The notes under the pieces are model-generated. The model was not told the origin of the DNA, did not search any database, and saw nothing but the letters and a program-made list of their open reading frames with translations. Of a DNA stretch of 64,000 nucleotides, positions 60,428-64,000 are shown piece by piece. The stretch spans positions 1 to 64,000 of the forward strand of contig NZ_JAUSLE010000055.1 of NCBI RefSeq assembly GCF_030646845.1, written 5' to 3'. The position numbers were made by a program, and so were the translations under genes. Every line of letters begins with the position of its first letter. Position 1 is the stretch's first letter. Origin of the DNA: Rhodoferax sp. (GTDB taxonomy: Bacteria; Pseudomonadota; Gammaproteobacteria; Burkholderiales; Burkholderiaceae_C).

Positions 60428-61987
60428 ATGAAACCTATCTTCGATCGCCTCTCCCTGATGGCCAAAGTGGCCTTGGCGCCAGCGCTGGTGATGTTGTGCC
60501 TGCTGATTGTCGCCTTGTACAGCCTGTGGACGTCGCAAGCGACGTCCCGGACACTGGATTTCCTGACGCAGCAGAGCCTGGTACACGTGACTCTGGTCGC
60601 GGAGGCGCAGGAGCGTACGGTCGCTACCAATGCGATGGTGATGCAAAGTGTCGCCTATGCCGGGGCCGGCCTCAAACCGGACGTGATCAAGGCACTGGAT
60701 CAAAAGATAGGCGGTGAACTGAAGGCGACCCAACAGCGCCTGGACCAACTGCGCGAGGTCTTGTCCAGTGATGCGGAAGCCGCTGCCAGGCTAACGCGGC
60801 TCGACGCCGAGTTCAAAAAATACACCAAAGCCGCCGTCGATACCCTCGATATGAAAGACGCCGATATCAGCACGGCCGCTGTCATGATGAGTGCGGCCGA
60901 AACTGCCTATGCTGAAACCCGTGGCTTGCTTGCTGAACTGTTCAAGCACGAGGTGCAGCTGGCGAATCGCCGTGGGGAAATTGCGACCGCCAGTCTGCGC
61001 ACCGGCAACACCGCTACGATGACTCTGGCCGCCATTGCGCTGGCGATTGGCATGATTGCCACCTGGTTTATTGCGCGTCAGATCGTCCAGCCGCTTCAGG
61101 CTGCAGTCGGCATTGCCCGTGAGGTGGCGGACGGGAATCTGAGCCTGCGTGAGGTGCAAGCTGGTCGGGATGAGACCGGGCAGGTGCTTCGCGCGCTGGG
61201 CGAGGTGGCGCAACGGTTGAATGGACTGATTGCCAATATCCGCAATGGTGCTGATCAAATTGACACCGCTGCCAGTGAAATTTCGATTGGCAACAATGAC
61301 CTTGCCACCCGCACAGAGCAGACGGCGTCGGCCTTGCAGGCGACCTCGTCATCCGTCGCAGATTTGGCGAACACGATCAGGCTCAACGCTGAAACGGCCA
61401 TTCAGGCCAACAAACTCGCTTCGGAGGCTTCGCACGTGGCGCAGCAAGGCGGAAGCGATGTCGCCGAAGTGGTGAAGACCATGGATGCCATCAGCGTGCA
61501 GGCCAGGCGTATCAGCGAAATCATCGGCACCATTGATGGCATCGCTTTTCAAACCAATATCCTGGCGCTCAATGCAGCCGTGGAAGCGGCGCGCGCCGGG
61601 GAACAGGGCCGTGGCTTTGCGGTGGTGGCCAGCGAGGTGCGCAGCCTGGCCGGACGGTCGGCCGAAGCCGCCAAAGAGATTCGCGGTTTGATCGGCGCCT
61701 CTGTGGAGCAGGTGGAAGCCGGAACCGGCAAAGTTCATGCGGCGGGGGAGACCATGCGCCGAATCGTTGCGTCGATCGAGCAGGTCAGCACCATGGTGGC
61801 CGAGATTTCCCGTGCCACGGCTGAACAGGCCGATGCTATCCATGGCGTGAACGAGGCAGTGACCGACATGGACAGAAATACGCAGCAAAATGCAGCGCTG
61901 GTGGAAGAGAGTGCTGCGGCTGCTGAGTCGCTCAGAGTGCAGGCTGCCGGTCTGGTGCAGGCTGTTTCTGTTTTTCACGTGGCCTGA
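60428..61987 (+). CDS. Methyl-accepting chemotaxis protein
   Basis: 519 residues. TM1 at ~10-32, a four-helix-bundle periplasmic domain at ~33-190, TM2 at ~195-215 ([20 protein letters not shown]), HAMP, and the signalling domain with the hairpin tip [45 protein letters not shown] split by methylation helices. No CheB/CheR pentapeptide at the C-terminus (ends VSVFHVA). The two Cache proteins upstream may be its soluble ligand-binding partners. Confidence 0.92.
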   Translation: MKPIFDRLSLMAKVALAPALVMLCLLIVALYSLWTSQATSRTLDFLTQQSLVHVTLVAEAQERTVATNAMVMQSVAYAGAGLKPDVIKALDQKIGGELKATQQRLDQLREVLSSDAEAAARLTRLDAEFKKYTKAAVDTLDMKDADISTAAVMMSAAETAYAETRGLLAELFKHEVQLANRRGEIATASLRTGNTATMTLAAIALAIGMIATWFIARQIVQPLQAAVGIAREVADGNLSLREVQAGRDETGQVLRALGEVAQRLNGLIANIRNGADQIDTAASEISIGNNDLATRTEQTASALQATSSSVADLANTIRLNAETAIQANKLASEASHVAQQGGSDVAEVVKTMDAISVQARRISEIIGTIDGIAFQTNILALNAAVEAARAGEQGRGFAVVASEVRSLAGRSAEAAKEIRGLIGASVEQVEAGTGKVHAAGETMRRIVASIEQVSTMVAEISRATAEQADAIHGVNEAVTDMDRNTQQNAALVEESAAAAESLRVQAAGLVQAVSVFHVA

Positions 61988-62016
61988 GCCGTTCGCCTGC
62001 CAATGGCAGGCAGGCT

Positions 62017-63075
62017 TTACATCACGGTGGCCAGCGGCAAATTGACCAGCAGGTTTTGTGGCTTGAGTTTGACCACGTTGTCAACATTCATTGTCAAGCC
62101 CAGGTAGACCGGTTTGCCGGCCACGTCGGCCCGCATCTCATTCGGGTTGACAAAGTCCAGCCGAAACAAGCTGATCATTCGCTGCATGCGGTCCGGTGCA
62201 ACCGGCCGCTCTTCGTAGAGATCATTCAACAGGGCGGTGGACTCGGTGTCCAGCCCGACATGCCAGCGCCATGCGGCGTCGTCAATCTTTTGCTCTGGCC
62301 TGATGGTGACGGTTACGCCCAGAAAGTGCCTGATCCATTTTTCGAGCACGCGCGCCAGGGCCTTCAGGCCGCTTCGGGCCCGGGTCATGTTGAACGTCAG
62401 GCCATGGCCGAGGTTCTGGGTCACCTCATGGGTCAGGTCGAGCAGCAGGTTATGACGTTCACTGGCTTGCCAGTAGCTGGAGGCGTTATCGGTGTTCAGA
62501 ACCTCCAGCGTGACGGTGCGCATGGGGGCACTGCCTTGCGTCAACAGCCGGCCGATCTCGCCGAGCCCGCCCGTCTCGTTGTACATATCGATCACGTCGC
62601 GGTCGCCGGCCAGGATTTGTCCGTCCTGGACCGAGATGCGCTGGGCGCGGAACAGGATTTCTGCTGCCCGTGCTTCATAGGAATCGGTCGAATCGTCCAG
62701 TGCGTTGCGCAGGATGGCCTGCGCAATCAGGTCCAGGAACAGTGGAGGGATGTTGACGGCGCCGTTGCGAAACAGCTGCAGGTAGTAGCCTTCCAGGGTG
62801 CCTGCAGCCAGTAGCGCATCACGAAAAGCAAGGAACATCGTGTAGTTGTCCCGCGCATCCGCGTCCTGCATTGCATCGAGCTCGACAAGCGGGATTGCCC
62901 GGGCGGGCGACGCGCACAGTGCTTCATGCAAGGCGGTTTCTGCGGCGCATGATTCAGGCACGAGCGACAGCTCGGGGCGCGCCAGAAACAGCCGCAGAAA
63001 GGCATCGGTGGGCACCAGCCAGCCGCGTGCATTGCGCGCAAGCGGGTCAAAGCCGCAGGAGGGCCAGAAGTTCAT
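62017..63075 (-). CDS. DUF6352 family protein
   Basis: 352 residues, soluble, starting MNFWPSCGFDPLARNARGWLVPTDAFLRLFLARPEL, which I recognise as the N-terminus of an uncharacterised Burkholderiales family (DUF6352). Other blocks are DAMQDADARDNYTMFLAFRDAL and QRISVQDGQILAGDRDVIDMYNETGGLGEIGRLL. No catalytic motif stands out. Convergent with the chemoreceptor; 18 bases from the next gene upstream on the same strand. Confidence 0.75.
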   Translation of the reverse strand: MNFWPSCGFDPLARNARGWLVPTDAFLRLFLARPELSLVPESCAAETALHEALCASPARAIPLVELDAMQDADARDNYTMFLAFRDALLAAGTLEGYYLQLFRNGAVNIPPLFLDLIAQAILRNALDDSTDSYEARAAEILFRAQRISVQDGQILAGDRDVIDMYNETGGLGEIGRLLTQGSAPMRTVTLEVLNTDNASSYWQASERHNLLLDLTHEVTQNLGHGLTFNMTRARSGLKALARVLEKWIRHFLGVTVTIRPEQKIDDAAWRWHVGLDTESTALLNDLYEERPVAPDRMQRMISLFRLDFVNPNEMRADVAGKPVYLGLTMNVDNVVKLKPQNLLVNLPLATVM

Positions 63076-63093
63076 CAGGTCGTTGCTTCGTGG

Positions 63094-64000
63094 TTATGCG
63101 GGTGGAGGCGCCGGGATGAGCGGGTTGCGCCCGATCAACATCATCGTCTTGAGGCCCAGGAATGCGATCGCTGCCGAGGCAAGACCGAGGGCCGCTCCTC
63201 CAACAAACGGGGGCCATCCACCGCGCCGGACGACTTCAATCACTGCCCCGGCCAGTGCCGCCAGTGGAAAGGAAAACGACCAGAATCCAATGGCAAACGG
63301 CACGCGTCCCCACCATTTGTAGCGGGCCATGACCGCCACGATGGGTCCCGCTGAAATGCCCAGGCCAACGATCAGGATATCTCCGGGCAACAGCGGCCAG
63401 ATTGCTCCGGCCGCCAGAGTGGCGACCGACGCCGGCGCCAGTTCCAGGCCAATCGTGGGTCGCAAGCCTTCGGGCATGCTGCCGTCGAACAGCCGGTTGA
63501 GTATGCGAACTTCGAGCAAGGCCCAACTGACCAACCCCATGCCGAACAGCAGCGCGGCCCATCCGGGGTAACCCAATGTGCTCAATGCCATGCCGCCCAC
63601 CAGGCCTCCCCCGACCGGAGGCACATAGAGCGCGGGCGTGACTGCGGCCACGGGCAGCGAGGTTGCGGTGAGGGTCGCAACAATGCGAATGGCAACCACC
63701 CCCTGCAGCGTCAACGCCACCAGGAGAAACAGCAACCAGCCGGGATGGCCGGCTTCCCCAAAGTACACAGTGCACAACAGCAAGGACAGCGGAATCAGCG
63801 CCATCAATGAACTGATCAGCGGATGGCTGAAGTCTGCCGCAAAAGTGCGGCGATGGCGCAGGCACTTCGCGGCGTAGAGCAGCAAGAAAACGGTCAACAG
63901 GGCCACCGCTGACCAGGCGAGCGAAGATGCGACGGGCAATGCTATTGCCCAGCCGAATCCCTCGGCGCGGCGCCAGGCGCCAGCCAGGGCCAGCAGCCCC
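63094..64000 (-). CDS. SLAC1/TehA-type anion channel family protein (partial)
   Basis: The open frame runs to the right edge of the window, so the N-terminus is missing. The visible ~300 residues contain at least eight hydrophobic segments, including PPVGGGLVGGMALSTLGYPGWAALLFGMGLVSWALLEVRILNRL and PFAIGFWSFSFPLAALAG, typical of the TDT/SLAC1 family (tellurite resistance TehA, sulfite or dicarboxylate exporters). A TTG within the frame at 63939 is not the true start because the protein sequence continues upstream. Confidence 0.82.
   Translation of the reverse strand, partial: GLLALAGAWRRAEGFGWAIALPVASSLAWSAVALLTVFLLLYAAKCLRHRRTFAADFSHPLISSLMALIPLSLLLCTVYFGEAGHPGWLLFLLVALTLQGVVAIRIVATLTATSLPVAAVTPALYVPPVGGGLVGGMALSTLGYPGWAALLFGMGLVSWALLEVRILNRLFDGSMPEGLRPTIGLELAPASVATLAAGAIWPLLPGDILIVGLGISAGPIVAVMARYKWWGRVPFAIGFWSFSFPLAALAGAVIEVVRRGGWPPFVGGAALGLASAAIAFLGLKTMMLIGRNPLIPAPPPA

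Noticed and set aside
1-64000. Search by eye for tRNA genes, CRISPR arrays, IS elements, prophage or integrase genes
   Set aside because: None seen: no regular spaced repeats, no transposase or integrase motifs, and no convincing cloverleaf or terminal inverted repeats.

Overview
The window looks like a chromosomal segment of a betaproteobacterium of the Comamonadaceae, probably near Rhodoferax or Polaromonas. Support: high GC; gene content (PHA synthase, type III pantothenate kinase, fused isobutyryl-CoA mutase, TRAP transporters, CydP-type bd oxidase); and three copies of a short intergenic repeat with the core GCGCA..(N)..GACGGGGGCTAGAGGC that I associate with this family. The genus is inference. 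I see no tRNA, rRNA, CRISPR array, insertion sequence or prophage.

Layout. 1-1.8 kb: tail of an upstream gene, an MBL-fold hydrolase and two small ORFs. 1.8-6.4 kb: arsenic operon arsR-arsD-arsA-arsC-acr3-arsC with two different arsenate reductases. 6.5-8.3 kb: small stress or envelope genes (J-domain, glycine-zipper lipoprotein, DUF3309, CsbD). 8.4-17.4 kb: a methyltransferase, two separate permease + mini-thioredoxin modules, a CDF metal exporter and a PHA block (phaC-osmC, thiolase). 17.5-25.5 kb: mixed accessory genes (ECF sigma, nitroreductase, rhodanese lipoprotein, methyltransferases, thioredoxin-CcdA fusion, ZIP transporter), a decayed peroxiredoxin, a ferritin-like protein and psd. 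25.5-27 kb: a gene-poor stretch with an alpha/beta hydrolase, a repeat copy and a fragment of a second psd.

27-31.3 kb: an ECF sigma/DUF3379-like membrane protein pair upstream of dsrE-like, soxY, soxZ, soxA and soxX (no soxB or soxCD in view). 31.4-39.7 kb: an oxygen and redox block. A sigma-54 activator with a cysteine-rich PAS domain is divergent from cydP-cydA-cydB-cydX-ybgE, followed by a degenerate MBL protein, ccoG, a truncated globin and a hydrolase. 39.7-45.4 kb: rhodanese, an orphan molybdopterin oxidoreductase and a ybhP-clsB-ybhN lipid operon.

45.6-51.4 kb: M20 peptidase, DUF2817 peptidase, coaX, amidase and a persulfide dioxygenase-rhodanese fusion. 51.7-55.4 kb: a complete TRAP transporter. 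55.5-58.9 kb: icmF behind a perfect 22-bp palindrome. 59-62 kb: two tandem secreted Cache-domain proteins followed by a chemoreceptor. 62-64 kb: a DUF6352 protein and a partial TehA/SLAC1-type channel.

Themes that join the genes are arsenic/metal handling through thiol chemistry, inorganic sulfur and persulfide oxidation (sox, DsrE, three rhodaneses, PRF fusion), low-oxygen respiration (bd oxidase, CcoG, globin) and acyl-CoA/PHA metabolism. No single wholly new system stands out. The most unusual pieces are the sigma-54/cyd arrangement, the degenerate MBL protein inside it, the small ORF coupled to the sox-linked sigma factor, and the duplicated Cache proteins beside the chemoreceptor.
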